From contig JAKIUX010000009.1 in the NCBI GenBank assembly GCA_021647345.1, forward strand, positions 1-12,730: a stretch of 12,730 nucleotides of DNA, given 5' to 3'. The position numbers and the translations under genes were made by a program. Positions 1-8,663 of this stretch are shown piece after piece (the first letter of the stretch is position 1; each line of letters starts with the position of its first letter). The notes below the pieces were generated by a model. The model worked only from the letters and a program-made list of their open reading frames with translations. It made no database searches and had not been told where the DNA came from. This DNA is from Hydrogenimonas sp. (GTDB lineage: Bacteria; Campylobacterota; Campylobacteria; Campylobacterales; Hydrogenimonadaceae).

Positions 1-1
1 G

Positions 2-1234
<1,233 letters not shown>

Positions 1235-1347
1235 TATTCAAAAAAAGAGTGCGCGCGCTCATCGAGTCTAATTTCTGAATTTAATAGAAACTTAAGGCTC
1301 ATGAGCGTATCTTCTGGCGAAACAAACAAAAAACTATAGGAGAGATA

Positions 1348-2484
1348 ATGACAGAAGCAGAGGTTAAAGAGGTACTTTCGACCGTAACATATCCGGGATT
1401 TACGAAAGATATCGTGACTTTCGGATTTGTTAAGGCTATTGAGATAGATGGAGGACGCGTGGCGGTGACTGTAGAGATCACTTCCAGCGCTCCGGAAGTG
1501 AAGAAGGCTCTCGAGGATGAGATCAAGACAAAATTGGAGATGGCGGGCGCTTCTGAGGTGATCCCTATGATTATGCAGCCCAAGATGCCCAGAGAGACAT
1601 CAAGCCACGGCAAAAATATTGCGCCGCAGGTCAAGAACTTTGTAATGGTAAGTTCGGGAAAAGGGGGGGTAGGCAAATCTACCACTTCGGTAAACCTTGC
1701 CATCGCCTTGGCTATGCAGGGTAAAAAAGTGGGCTTGCTCGATGCCGATATCTACGGACCTAACGTTCCTCGAATGATGGGTATAGAGGAGCTAAGACCC
1801 GATGTTGTTGGAAACAAAGTGAAACCGATCAATGCCTACGGAGTGGAAGTTATGAGTATGGGAGTGCTCATGGATGAGGGGCAGTCTCTAATATGGAGAG
1901 GCGCAATGGTTATGAAAGCGATTGAGCAGTTTCTAAGAGATATTCTCTGGAGCGATCTTGACGTACTTGTTATAGATATGCCTCCGGGAACCGGTGATGC
2001 ACAGCTGACGCTAGCCCAAAGTGTTCCCGTAACTGCCGGTATAACTGTCACCACTCCTCAAAAGGTCTCTCTTGACGACTCCAGAAGAAGTCTCGATATG
2101 TTCAAGAAGCTCAATATTCCTATCGCTGGTGTTGTGGAGAACATGAGCGGCTTCATCTGCCCCAGCTGCGGAACCGAAAGCGACATATTCGGGCGAGGAA
2201 CCGCAGAGGCTGTGGCTAAAGAGTACGACAGCAAACTTCTTGCGCAGATTCCTATCGAACCTGCGGTAAGAGAAGGCGGTGACGAAGGTAAACCTATAAC
2301 TTACCACTACCCCGAAAGTGAAACGGCAAAGAGATATATGAAGGCGGCTGAAGAGCTGTGGAGCATAATCGAAAAGATAAATGAAGAGGGCGGCGTTAGC
2401 AACGAAGCTATACAGCCTACAACACCTCCAGGTGTATCCGCATGCTCAACAGGCGGCCACTCCGGCGGCGGCTGCGGCCACTGA
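1348..2484 (+). CDS. mrp: Mrp/ApbC/NBP35-family iron-sulfur carrier P-loop ATPase
   Basis: This is a 378-residue Mrp (ApbC) protein, a cytosolic ATPase that binds and hands on [4Fe-4S] clusters. Residues 1-80 form the MIP18/DUF59 domain often fused to bacterial Mrp. Residues 95-345 are the ParA/MinD-like ATPase, with deviant Walker A KGGVGKS at 105-111, the DADIYGPN block at 132-139 and a Walker B-like VIDMPPGTGD from 208. C271-x2-C274 (CPSC) is the conserved cluster-binding pair at the dimer interface. Residues 365-378 add a tail rich in Gly, Cys and His (CSTGGHSGGGCGH). The ATG at 1348 is fixed by AGGAGA at 1338-1343, four bases upstream. The gene ends in two in-frame stops (TGA TAG). It lies 113 bp downstream of thiC; ThiC and MqnE here are plausible clients, but that is inference. 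I saw no clear promoter in the gap. Confidence 0.95.
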   Translation: MTEAEVKEVLSTVTYPGFTKDIVTFGFVKAIEIDGGRVAVTVEITSSAPEVKKALEDEIKTKLEMAGASEVIPMIMQPKMPRETSSHGKNIAPQVKNFVMVSSGKGGVGKSTTSVNLAIALAMQGKKVGLLDADIYGPNVPRMMGIEELRPDVVGNKVKPINAYGVEVMSMGVLMDEGQSLIWRGAMVMKAIEQFLRDILWSDLDVLVIDMPPGTGDAQLTLAQSVPVTAGITVTTPQKVSLDDSRRSLDMFKKLNIPIAGVVENMSGFICPSCGTESDIFGRGTAEAVAKEYDSKLLAQIPIEPAVREGGDEGKPITYHYPESETAKRYMKAAEELWSIIEKINEEGGVSNEAIQPTTPPGVSACSTGGHSGGGCGH

Positions 2485-2490
2485 TAGATG

Positions 2491-2508
2491 CTCCGGCATT
2501 TGCCGGAG
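2491..2508 (+). terminator. Perfect 7-bp GC-rich stem-loop just after mrp
   Basis: CTCCGGC (2491-2497) and GCCGGAG (2502-2508) pair perfectly around an ATTT loop, seven bases past the mrp stop. Position and stability suggest an mrp 3' end or terminator. Only a three-T run follows, so it is a weak intrinsic terminator at best and may instead protect the 3' end of the transcript. Confidence 0.45.
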
Positions 2509-2683
2509 AGTTTGGCTCGCTGAAACCTCTGAAAACTATAAAGCTAACAAAGATTTTGAGGTTTAGTCGATAATAGATAGTCGTTAAAGGAAGCAGAGCT
2601 TCTATACCTTAATCAAACATCTCAATTACGTTAGCTTCACTAAAAACTCATCTTGCCTGAAAAAAGTTTCGATTTTTTAGCAC
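2509..2683. other. Convergent intergenic region with several inverted repeats, no gene seen
   Basis: The remainder of the region between mrp and the end of glnD encodes no credible protein. It holds AAACCTC (2523-2529) with GAGGTTT (2558-2564), AAGCTAAC (2541-2548) with GTTAGCTT (2630-2637), and a local hairpin GAAGC-AGA-GCTTC (2590-2602) flanked by AAGG and CCTT. Read on the minus strand just past the glnD stop, an A-tract and a T-tract (about 2660-2677) face each other across a short loop and could help end glnD transcription. It may be simple convergent termination or a small structured RNA; the sequence does not decide. Confidence 0.4.
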
Positions 2684-5212
2684 TTAATCTTGAGTCAGAC
2701 TCTCCATTATCTTCTCAATATTCTTGCAGAAATTTCCGTTTTTCTCTATCAGAAAGAAGTCGTTGACCCGATGTTTTCTTGTTGTTATAACGGCTGAAGC
2801 TATATCTATGCCGAGTTTGTCGAAATAGTGCGCCACATAAGCCATTAGGCCACGCTGATTGGCCGTCTTTATCTGCATAGTGGCGTATGTTTTAGAGTGT
2901 TCACAGTCGATCGATATCTCTTTTTGCTTGATTTTCGGCTTGGTGAGTCTAATACTCTTTTTCATATCGAAAGAGTTGTGGACTATCTCTTCAACCGCTG
3001 CAACTTCATCTGCCGATATATTGTCGTTAAATTCCAAAACGAAATATTTCACACCCTCAAAGAGTTTGAAAATCTCCATGCCTACTAGCTCTAAATGGCT
3101 TAGTTTTCCTAAGAGATAGCCGAGGTTTATGGGTACCTTTCGGTAGATCTCGATCTTCAGGGGCTCTCTCGTCTCAACCTTCATCTCATAGTCAAGAACC
3201 CCTCTTGCGTGAAGACATATCTTCAGAATCTCCGAAGCGGAGTGTTTTATGAAAAAGAGATTAGACTCTATAGAGAGAATCTTTTTCTGCATACTTCTTG
3301 GCAGATTTTTGAAATTTTCAAGCTTTTTCAAGGCGCTCTCTTTGCGCAGCCTCTTTGCTGTCTCGTCTATGATCGCCGGCTTTTCAAGAATATCTGAAGC
3401 GGCGAAATAGAGAGTCTTCAGCATTCTGTCGGTAAATGCGTTATATACACCCTCGCCGACGGCTCTTACGTCGCAGTAGGTTAGAATGAAGAGCATATCG
3501 AGTATCCTTTGCGACCCAAGAGGTGCGGCGAATTTTGATATTGTAGATTCGTCGTAGATATCTTCGTTGTGGATCGTTTTCGTCATTCTTGTATGATACT
3601 TTATAAGAAGGGACCCCTCTTTTATAAACTCCTCGTCGAAACCGAGCTTCTTCGCGTAAACCTTGAAGAGATCCGCTCCAACATCGTGGTGATCTCTCAC
3701 TCTCCCTTTTCCCGCATCGTGCAGAAGTGCGACCAGTTTCAGCATCGCTTTGGAGTCTCTGTCGAGCCTATCGAATAGCTGCAGAAGCAACTCATGATCG
3801 AGCATATCGAGCTCTTTTAGAGTGTTGATGGAGTGTATATCGACAGGGAAGTGGTGGTAACCGTCGAACTGCGGCAGGTGCATCACCCTCTTCATGGCGG
3901 TAACGGTAGATGCCAATTTGCCGCTTTTAAAAAGCGTCTCTATGACAGATGAGCTGTATGGGAGATAGAATATCTGCCTAATAGCGCCGATAAGCTGTTT
4001 TCCTTTAGGTTTGGGTACTTTTGTTCTATCTATTAGATGGCAAAAGGAGGGATCTGCTTCTATAGGTATGTTTTGAGCCTCCCTAATAAGAAGTTTAAGA
4101 TAGTATAGAAACGTTTTAGGCTTCATCTGCCGTTTGGCGTAGATTCTGTATTGGCACCTGAAGACTCCCTGCTCTATATACTCTTTTCTAAGAAGGGGTA
4201 TGTTTCTGTTATCGAAGATATAGGGCTTTGCGAGCAGGCCGCTCCAGTAAGATGTCTTTTTTCTTATCGTATCGAGGGATTGCAGCGTACGAGTAACCAG
4301 CTCTTTTTGCGCCTTTTCAGGGCTCTTTTTTCCGATTCCAAGAAGAGATGCCACGCCTGGTACCAGTTCGAGTCTTAAGGTATCTTCTTTCTTTTTAGCC
4401 GCTAGATGCAGAGCCGCTCTGACTCTAAATATGAACTCGAGCGCTGTTCTATACTCGGTATAGTCCGCTTCGTCAAGTACCGTGCCGACAAGCTCCTTGA
4501 GTCTGAAGACATTATGCCTTACTGAGGCTATCCAGAAGACTAGGTTGGCATCTCTCATGCCGCCTATCCCATCTTTTATGTTCGGCTCCATCGATATAGG
4601 GAACTTCTCGTGCCTTTTCTGAGCTTCGGCGAGCTTGCTGTTGACATAGGCTTTCGGATTATCTTTGCGTATTCGACTCAAGGCTCTTTCCGTCTCCATC
4701 CAGATGAAGTTGGAGCCAATGATGAATCTTGACTCCATGAGGGCCGTCTTTATTGTTATATCGCTTTTTGCAACATCCGGAAGTTCCGAGACTTCGTGCA
4801 CTCTGTGTCCGAGCTGAAATCCGGCATCCCAGGCTATATAGAGTATCTTTTCTATTATCTCTTTGATATTGTAGCCGGGGGTATCTTTATAAACTATCAT
4901 CAAATCTATGTCGCTATGGACGCAAAGCTGCTCTCTTCCGTAGCTGCCAAGCGCTACAAGTGCTATGGGCACCGAGTTTCTCATAGGCTGAAACTGGTGA
5001 AACATTTTTCGCAGTACAACTCTGTAAATGGTTGACAAGAAGAGGTCGACCCTTTTTGTGTGGTGAACCAGAAAGGCTTTGCCCTGGGTCTCTTTGAATA
5101 TCTCTTCGAGATTCTCAAGATACTCCTTTAGGGCACTTTTTAGCAGCTTCGATATCTGAAAGTCGGGTGCATCCTGCTCCAGTAAAGACTCTATCTCCAT
5201 ATTGAGATCCAT
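2684..5212 (-). CDS. glnD: GlnD-type [protein-PII] uridylyltransferase/uridylyl-removing enzyme
   Basis: GlnD senses glutamine and attaches or removes UMP on PII proteins, controlling glutamine synthetase and nitrogen uptake. This 842-residue protein is close to the usual length. The nucleotidyltransferase site is at 89-103 (GSYGRE then SDID, metal-binding D101 and D103). The GlnD-specific block at 210-221 (PNIKDGIGGMRD) follows. The HD phosphohydrolase, or UMP-removing, part runs about 450-590, with H460, H498-D499 (LLHDAGKG) and H508-H509. Residues 680-760 look like a divergent first ACT domain, and 774-842 a clearer second ACT domain for glutamine binding. All catalytic signatures for both activities are present. 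The minus-strand ATG at 5212 has AAGGGA nine bases upstream; M5 is an alternative start. No glnK/glnB or glnA is in the window, so the PII partner lies elsewhere. glnD diverges from mqnE across 60 bp. Confidence 0.93.
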   Translation of the reverse strand: MDLNMEIESLLEQDAPDFQISKLLKSALKEYLENLEEIFKETQGKAFLVHHTKRVDLFLSTIYRVVLRKMFHQFQPMRNSVPIALVALGSYGREQLCVHSDIDLMIVYKDTPGYNIKEIIEKILYIAWDAGFQLGHRVHEVSELPDVAKSDITIKTALMESRFIIGSNFIWMETERALSRIRKDNPKAYVNSKLAEAQKRHEKFPISMEPNIKDGIGGMRDANLVFWIASVRHNVFRLKELVGTVLDEADYTEYRTALEFIFRVRAALHLAAKKKEDTLRLELVPGVASLLGIGKKSPEKAQKELVTRTLQSLDTIRKKTSYWSGLLAKPYIFDNRNIPLLRKEYIEQGVFRCQYRIYAKRQMKPKTFLYYLKLLIREAQNIPIEADPSFCHLIDRTKVPKPKGKQLIGAIRQIFYLPYSSSVIETLFKSGKLASTVTAMKRVMHLPQFDGYHHFPVDIHSINTLKELDMLDHELLLQLFDRLDRDSKAMLKLVALLHDAGKGRVRDHHDVGADLFKVYAKKLGFDEEFIKEGSLLIKYHTRMTKTIHNEDIYDESTISKFAAPLGSQRILDMLFILTYCDVRAVGEGVYNAFTDRMLKTLYFAASDILEKPAIIDETAKRLRKESALKKLENFKNLPRSMQKKILSIESNLFFIKHSASEILKICLHARGVLDYEMKVETREPLKIEIYRKVPINLGYLLGKLSHLELVGMEIFKLFEGVKYFVLEFNDNISADEVAAVEEIVHNSFDMKKSIRLTKPKIKQKEISIDCEHSKTYATMQIKTANQRGLMAYVAHYFDKLGIDIASAVITTRKHRVNDFFLIEKNGNFCKNIEKIMESLTQD

Positions 5213-5230
5213 CTCGCTTAATCCCTTCTC

Positions 5231-5251
5231 TTTTTGGATATAATAGCGAAA
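5231..5251 (+). promoter_or_regulatory. Promoter of the mqnE operon (T-tract plus consensus -10)
   Basis: TATAAT sits at 5239-5244 with TTTTT at 5231-5235 immediately upstream and no good -35. This matches the Campylobacterota housekeeping pattern, in which a T-rich stretch stands in for the -35. Transcription would start near 5251, about 22 bases before the mqnE ATG. On the opposite strand the same bases give TATTAT (5245-5240), a possible -10 for the divergent glnD. Confidence 0.65.
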
Positions 5252-5272
5252 ATTTTAACATGGGGCACTCTA

Positions 5273-6334
5273 ATGGATGTTGTTCAAAAGGTGCGCAGCG
5301 GCGAACGCATAGGTATGCCAGAGGCGCTTGAGCTGTACGATTTAGATCTATTTACTCTCGGAACTCTTGCTGACGAGATACGAAAAAGGATGCACTCCAA
5401 AAAGACATACTTCAATATAAATCGCCATATAAATCCTACAAACATATGCAAAGATATATGCAAGTTCTGCGCATACAGCGCAAGCAGGAAAAATCCGAAT
5501 CCATACACTATGAGTATAGATGAGATAGTCTCTATAGCAAAAAACTCTTGGAGAAACGGTGCCAAAGAGGTTCATATAGTCTCAGCCCACAATCCTGAAG
5601 CTGGAATCGAGTGGTATCTCGGTATGTTCAAGGCTATCAAAGAGGAGCTGCCTGAAATTCACATCAAGGCTCTGACAGCTGCCGAAATAAATTTTTTGGC
5701 CCAAGAGTATGGTATGCGTTACGAGGAGATACTCGATAGAATGATAGAAAACGGGGTAGACTCTATGCCGGGAGGAGGTGCGGAGATCTTCGACGAGAAG
5801 GTACGCGAATATATCTGCAAAGGGAAGGTCTCCTCGGAGGGTTGGCTCGACATACACCGCAAATGGCACGAAAGAGGAAAGAAGAGCAACGCAACGATGC
5901 TATTTGGGCATGTAGAGAGCAGGGCTCATAGGGTAGATCATATGTTGAGACTCAGAGATCTGCAGGATCAGACAGGAGGGTTCAACTGCTTCATTCCGCT
6001 GGTCTATCAGAGAGAGAACAACTATCTGAAGGTTGAAGAGTTTCCGACAGGACAAGAGATTTTGAAAACGATCGCCGTAAGCAGAATAGTTTTAGATAAC
6101 ATTCCGCACATAAAGGCTTATTGGGTTACCGCCACCATCAACTTGGCACTGATAGCTCAAGAGTATGGCGCCAACGATCTTGACGGAACGATTGAGCGAG
6201 AGTCTATACAGGCAGCCGCCGGTGCCGGCAGCTCGTACGGCATGCCGCTAGATGAGTTCGTGCATCTTATAAAGGAGAGCGGATTCACACCGGTAGAGCG
6301 CGATAGCCTCTATAATGAGCTGAAAGTTTGGTGA
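5273..6334 (+). CDS. mqnE: Aminofutalosine synthase MqnE (radical SAM)
   Basis: MqnE is the radical SAM enzyme that joins 3-(1-carboxyvinyl)oxybenzoate to SAM-derived adenosyl to make 6-amino-6-deoxyfutalosine, in the futalosine route to menaquinone. Menaquinone is the main respiratory quinone of Campylobacterota. The 353-residue product carries the cluster motif C59-x3-C63-x2-C66 (CKDICKFC), preceded by NINRHINPTN. It has strong family blocks: HIVSAHNPEAG, DSMPGGGAEIFDEKVR, ATMLFGHVE, LRLRDLQDQTGGF, LVYQRENNYL and a C-terminal GFTPVERDSLYNELK. The last resembles campylobacterial MqnE and separates it from MqnC. I choose ATG 5273, seven bases after GGGG (5262-5265). An in-frame TTG at 5234 would fall inside the promoter and upstream of the predicted transcript start. 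It is the first gene of a tight cluster, and its stop overlaps the next start (TGATG). Confidence 0.92.
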   Translation: MDVVQKVRSGERIGMPEALELYDLDLFTLGTLADEIRKRMHSKKTYFNINRHINPTNICKDICKFCAYSASRKNPNPYTMSIDEIVSIAKNSWRNGAKEVHIVSAHNPEAGIEWYLGMFKAIKEELPEIHIKALTAAEINFLAQEYGMRYEEILDRMIENGVDSMPGGGAEIFDEKVREYICKGKVSSEGWLDIHRKWHERGKKSNATMLFGHVESRAHRVDHMLRLRDLQDQTGGFNCFIPLVYQRENNYLKVEEFPTGQEILKTIAVSRIVLDNIPHIKAYWVTATINLALIAQEYGANDLDGTIERESIQAAAGAGSSYGMPLDEFVHLIKESGFTPVERDSLYNELKVW

Positions 6335-6801
6335 TGCAGACTCTTCGATACGAATATGAAAATTTTCTTGAAGATCTTCATAAAGTAGCGCAGATGGTTC
6401 CCAAAGATATAGAAGCCATTGTAGCCGTCGCCAGAGGTGGAATGACGATGGCTCATATGTTGGGGGAGTTTTTGGGCATTCGCAAAATCTATCTTATAAA
6501 CGCCATTGGCTATGAAGATACCAGAAAGCTTCAAAAGCCAGAAATTTTCAACATTCCAGATTTAAAAGAGCATGAAAAAATCCTTATAGTGGATGATATA
6601 TCAGATACCGGAGATACCCTTTTAGCTGTTACGCGGCTGCTTAAAAAAAGTTATCCGAGCAAGAGTTTTTATACAGCTACTCTCTTTTATAAAGAGAGAT
6701 CGAAGTTCAAGCCCGATTTTTGGGCTGCTGAGGCGAAAGAGTGGATAGAGTTCTTCTGGAGTGAAGATCTGAAACGATATAATAACCAAAAGGTGTGCTA
6801 A
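6334..6801 (+). CDS. Small phosphoribosyltransferase, predicted purine type
   Basis: A 155-residue type I phosphoribosyltransferase. The PRPP-binding motif is ILIVDDISDTGDT (83-95), with the acidic pair D87-D88, and the pyrophosphate-loop element is ARGGM (33-37). The C-terminal block around 128-141 (PDFWAAEAKEWIEFFW) resembles the small Hpt1-like (COG2236) enzymes annotated as hypoxanthine, xanthine or generic phosphoribosyltransferases. The substrate base cannot be read from sequence. The ATG at 6334 shares bases with the mqnE stop (TGATG), so translation is probably coupled; the TTG and GTG just before it lie inside mqnE. The futalosine pathway releases adenine (or hypoxanthine via futalosine), so a purine-salvage role beside mqnE is attractive, but this is inference. 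It could equally serve general purine salvage. Confidence 0.85.
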   Translation: MQTLRYEYENFLEDLHKVAQMVPKDIEAIVAVARGGMTMAHMLGEFLGIRKIYLINAIGYEDTRKLQKPEIFNIPDLKEHEKILIVDDISDTGDTLLAVTRLLKKSYPSKSFYTATLFYKERSKFKPDFWAAEAKEWIEFFWSEDLKRYNNQKVC

Positions 6802-6803
6802 TT

Positions 6804-7373
6804 ATGGTTTTGATGATAGATAATTACGACAGCTTTACCTACAATATAGTCCAATACTGCCTAGAGCTGGGGGCAGATTTGAGGGTTATAAGAAACGATG
6901 AGATGAGCGTGGAAGAGATAGCCGCTTTGAAGCCGGCAAAGATCATCATCTCACCCGGTCCGGCGACACCGGATGAAGCGGGTGTCAGTCTCGATGTTGT
7001 AAAAAAGTTCCATAAAGATACGCCGATATTCGGGATATGCCTTGGGCACCAGACGATTGCGCAGGCTTTCGGCGGCAAGATAGTTCGGGCGAAAAACCTT
7101 ATGCACGGAAAGACTTCTACGATGGAGATTCATATAGAATCACCCATATTCAAATTCATGCCCGACACATTTGTAGCGACACGCTACCACTCTCTCGTAG
7201 TGGAGAAAGAGAGTCTGCCCGAGAGTGTAGTGCCCACCGCTTACAGCCATGACGACCATGAAATAATGGCGCTGCAGATTCCAGGCTTCGACGTTTACGG
7301 AGTGCAGTTTCACCCGGAATCGATCATGAGCGAACATGGCCACCTTATGTTGGACAACTTTCTGAAACTTTGA
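6804..7373 (+). CDS. trpG: Anthranilate/aminodeoxychorismate synthase glutamine amidotransferase subunit
   Basis: A class I glutamine amidotransferase of 189 residues, the usual length for free-standing TrpG/PabA. It releases ammonia from glutamine for a TrpE or PabB partner acting on chorismate, making anthranilate (tryptophan) or 4-amino-4-deoxychorismate (folate). The triad is visible: nucleophile C79 in GICLGHQ, and H170 and E172 in QFHPES. N-terminal MIDNYDSFTYN, the oxyanion-region SPGPATPDEAG and the conserved LMHGKTS block are typical. The start is ATG 6804, two bases after the preceding stop, with AAAGG about ten bases upstream; ATG 6813 is possible. TrpG and PabA cannot be told apart by sequence, and no trpE, pabB or other trp gene is nearby, so it may serve both partners. 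Confidence 0.93.
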   Translation: MVLMIDNYDSFTYNIVQYCLELGADLRVIRNDEMSVEEIAALKPAKIIISPGPATPDEAGVSLDVVKKFHKDTPIFGICLGHQTIAQAFGGKIVRAKNLMHGKTSTMEIHIESPIFKFMPDTFVATRYHSLVVEKESLPESVVPTAYSHDDHEIMALQIPGFDVYGVQFHPESIMSEHGHLMLDNFLKL

Positions 7374-7375
7374 CG

Positions 7376-8584
7376 ATGCTACGATTGAGGGTTGCCGCGA
7401 CACTGCTATTAACCCTTCACCTTATCGTTCTGCTATGGGTTGCATGGGGGCTGCCTATTAGCCCCACCGAAGCCAAAATATTTTTTGCCGGGCACGATCT
7501 TGTGCATATCATGATGCATCTTGGCAAAAATCTGGCTCCTTCAGCGGACTTCATTAATATCCGCATCCCTTTTCTTCTGCTCCATCTGATCAATCTATTC
7601 CTATTCTATCAGCTAAGCAGGCGTCTGCTGAAAGATGAAGTTTCTGTTATAGTATCTGTTTTGATATTCCTTTTTCTTCCCGGCATAGTCAGTTCCGCTG
7701 TACTTGCATCTTCGACGGGTCTTATTCTCGCTCTATATCAGCTTTTTCTACTTCAGTGGCTGAATAATCGTAAAAATGCGGCTATGGCTCTTCTTCCTCT
7801 CTTCTTGGTGGTAGACAGAAGCAGTGTAGTCATACTTTTTGCTCTTTTCCTATACTCCATATATAGAAAAGAGAGGGGTTTTGCCTTATGGACACTCACA
7901 CTTTTTTCTCTCTCTTTATTGATCTACGGATTCGATGTTCAGGGCAAGCCAAAAAACTACTTTGCTGATACCGTAGGGCTCTATGCAGCGATATTTTCAC
8001 CTTTTCTGTTTCTCTACTTCTTCTACTCTCTCTATCGGATCCTCATAAAGGGTGAGAAAGATATAATTTGGTTCGTCAGCTTCATCGTTTTGGTTCTCTC
8101 TCTGCTCTTCTCAATAAGACAGAAGATAGCTGTACAGGATTTCGCGCCATATGTAGTCGTAGCGGTACCTCTAATGGTGAAGATATTTTTTCAGACATAT
8201 CGTGTCAGATTACCTATCTTTCGTCGCCGCTATCAATATCTTGCGGCTTTGGTCTTAGGTGTATTGGCTATAAATACAGTGCTGCTTCTTTTTCATAAAC
8301 CGCTCTTTCTCCTTATGCAAGAGCCGAAAAAGCATTTTGCTGCCAACTTCTACTTCCCATATTGGTGCGCAAAAGCTTTGAAAAGAGATGGGTTTTATAA
8401 AGTCAGAGTATCAGACAAAGAGCTGATGTACCAGCTTGAATTTTATGGCGTGAAAAGTGATGAAGATATGGTTTTGAGCCATAGATGCCTCTCAGATGAG
8501 TGCAAAAAAGTTTCGATTCGATACAGAAACAGAGAGCTTGAGAGCTGTTATGTTTCGAAAATAAACAGTTTGGTAAATAAATGA
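7376..8584 (+). CDS. Polytopic inner-membrane protein, possibly GT-C (ArnT/PMT-like) related
   Basis: A 402-residue protein that I do not firmly recognise. About ten or eleven hydrophobic segments are visible, near 5-26, 63-80, 88-110, 112-128, 134-146, 150-163, 169-186, 202-222, 231-247, 257-273 and 287-307. A roughly 90-residue polar C-terminal part follows (315-402) with four cysteines (C331, C371, C376, C391). The layout recalls lipid-linked GT-C glycosyltransferases: a short acidic-containing loop after the first helix (PISPTEAKIFF), then an R-x-P followed by paired hydrophobic helices ending in LP. The usual DE dyad is not clear, so this is only a suggestion. The ATG at 7376 lies two bases after the trpG stop. 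No strong Shine-Dalgarno is visible, suggesting coupling to trpG. Nothing links it functionally to its neighbours. Confidence 0.8.
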   Translation: MLRLRVAATLLLTLHLIVLLWVAWGLPISPTEAKIFFAGHDLVHIMMHLGKNLAPSADFINIRIPFLLLHLINLFLFYQLSRRLLKDEVSVIVSVLIFLFLPGIVSSAVLASSTGLILALYQLFLLQWLNNRKNAAMALLPLFLVVDRSSVVILFALFLYSIYRKERGFALWTLTLFSLSLLIYGFDVQGKPKNYFADTVGLYAAIFSPFLFLYFFYSLYRILIKGEKDIIWFVSFIVLVLSLLFSIRQKIAVQDFAPYVVVAVPLMVKIFFQTYRVRLPIFRRRYQYLAALVLGVLAINTVLLLFHKPLFLLMQEPKKHFAANFYFPYWCAKALKRDGFYKVRVSDKELMYQLEFYGVKSDEDMVLSHRCLSDECKKVSIRYRNRELESCYVSKINSLVNK

Positions 8585-8606
8585 TCGAGAAACTTACAAA
8601 TAAGTA

Positions 8607-8640
8607 TTGACTTGAAAAAATAATGGTAGACTTGTCCAAT
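8607..8640 (+). promoter_or_regulatory. Possible aclBA promoter
   Basis: The 76-base gap before aclB holds TTGACT (8607-8612) and, overlapping it, TTGAAA (8612-8617). With a 17-bp spacer the second would pair with TCCAAT (8635-8640), four of six to consensus. TAGACT (8627-8632) is another -10 candidate but is too close to TTGACT. The gap and the expected high aclBA expression favour a promoter here, but the match is weak. No stem-loop terminator is evident after the preceding gene. Confidence 0.3.
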
Positions 8641-8650
8641 AAAAATCATA

Positions 8651-8663
8651 AGGAGTTATGATG
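8651..8663 (+). promoter_or_regulatory. aclB ribosome-binding site that selects the second of two ATGs
   Basis: AGGAG at 8651-8655 lies two bases before ATG 8658 and five before ATG 8661. Five is the more usable spacing, so initiation at 8661 (MAQRAIREYDG) is preferred over MMAQR. Confidence 0.7.

Noticed and set aside
1248..1261. Short GC palindrome GAGTGCGCGCGCTC after thiC as a terminator
   Set aside because: Only about five pairs with one wobble and a CGCG loop, followed by mixed sequence with no U-tract on the plus strand; no minus-strand gene would use it.
2381..2566. 61-codon plus-strand reading frame overlapping the mrp 3' end
   Set aside because: Most of it is an out-of-frame shadow of mrp, with Ala/Thr-rich composition reflecting the repeated GGC codons; no ribosome-binding site.
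5234..5272. Upstream in-frame TTG start for mqnE at 5234
   Set aside because: It overlaps the promoter -10 and precedes the predicted transcript start; the extra residues are not family-like and ATG 5273 has a usable GGGG.
2660..8518. 15-base direct repeat AAAAAAGTTTCGATT at 2660-2674 and 8504-8518
   Set aside because: Low-complexity and within chance expectation for a window this size; the second copy is inside a coding region.
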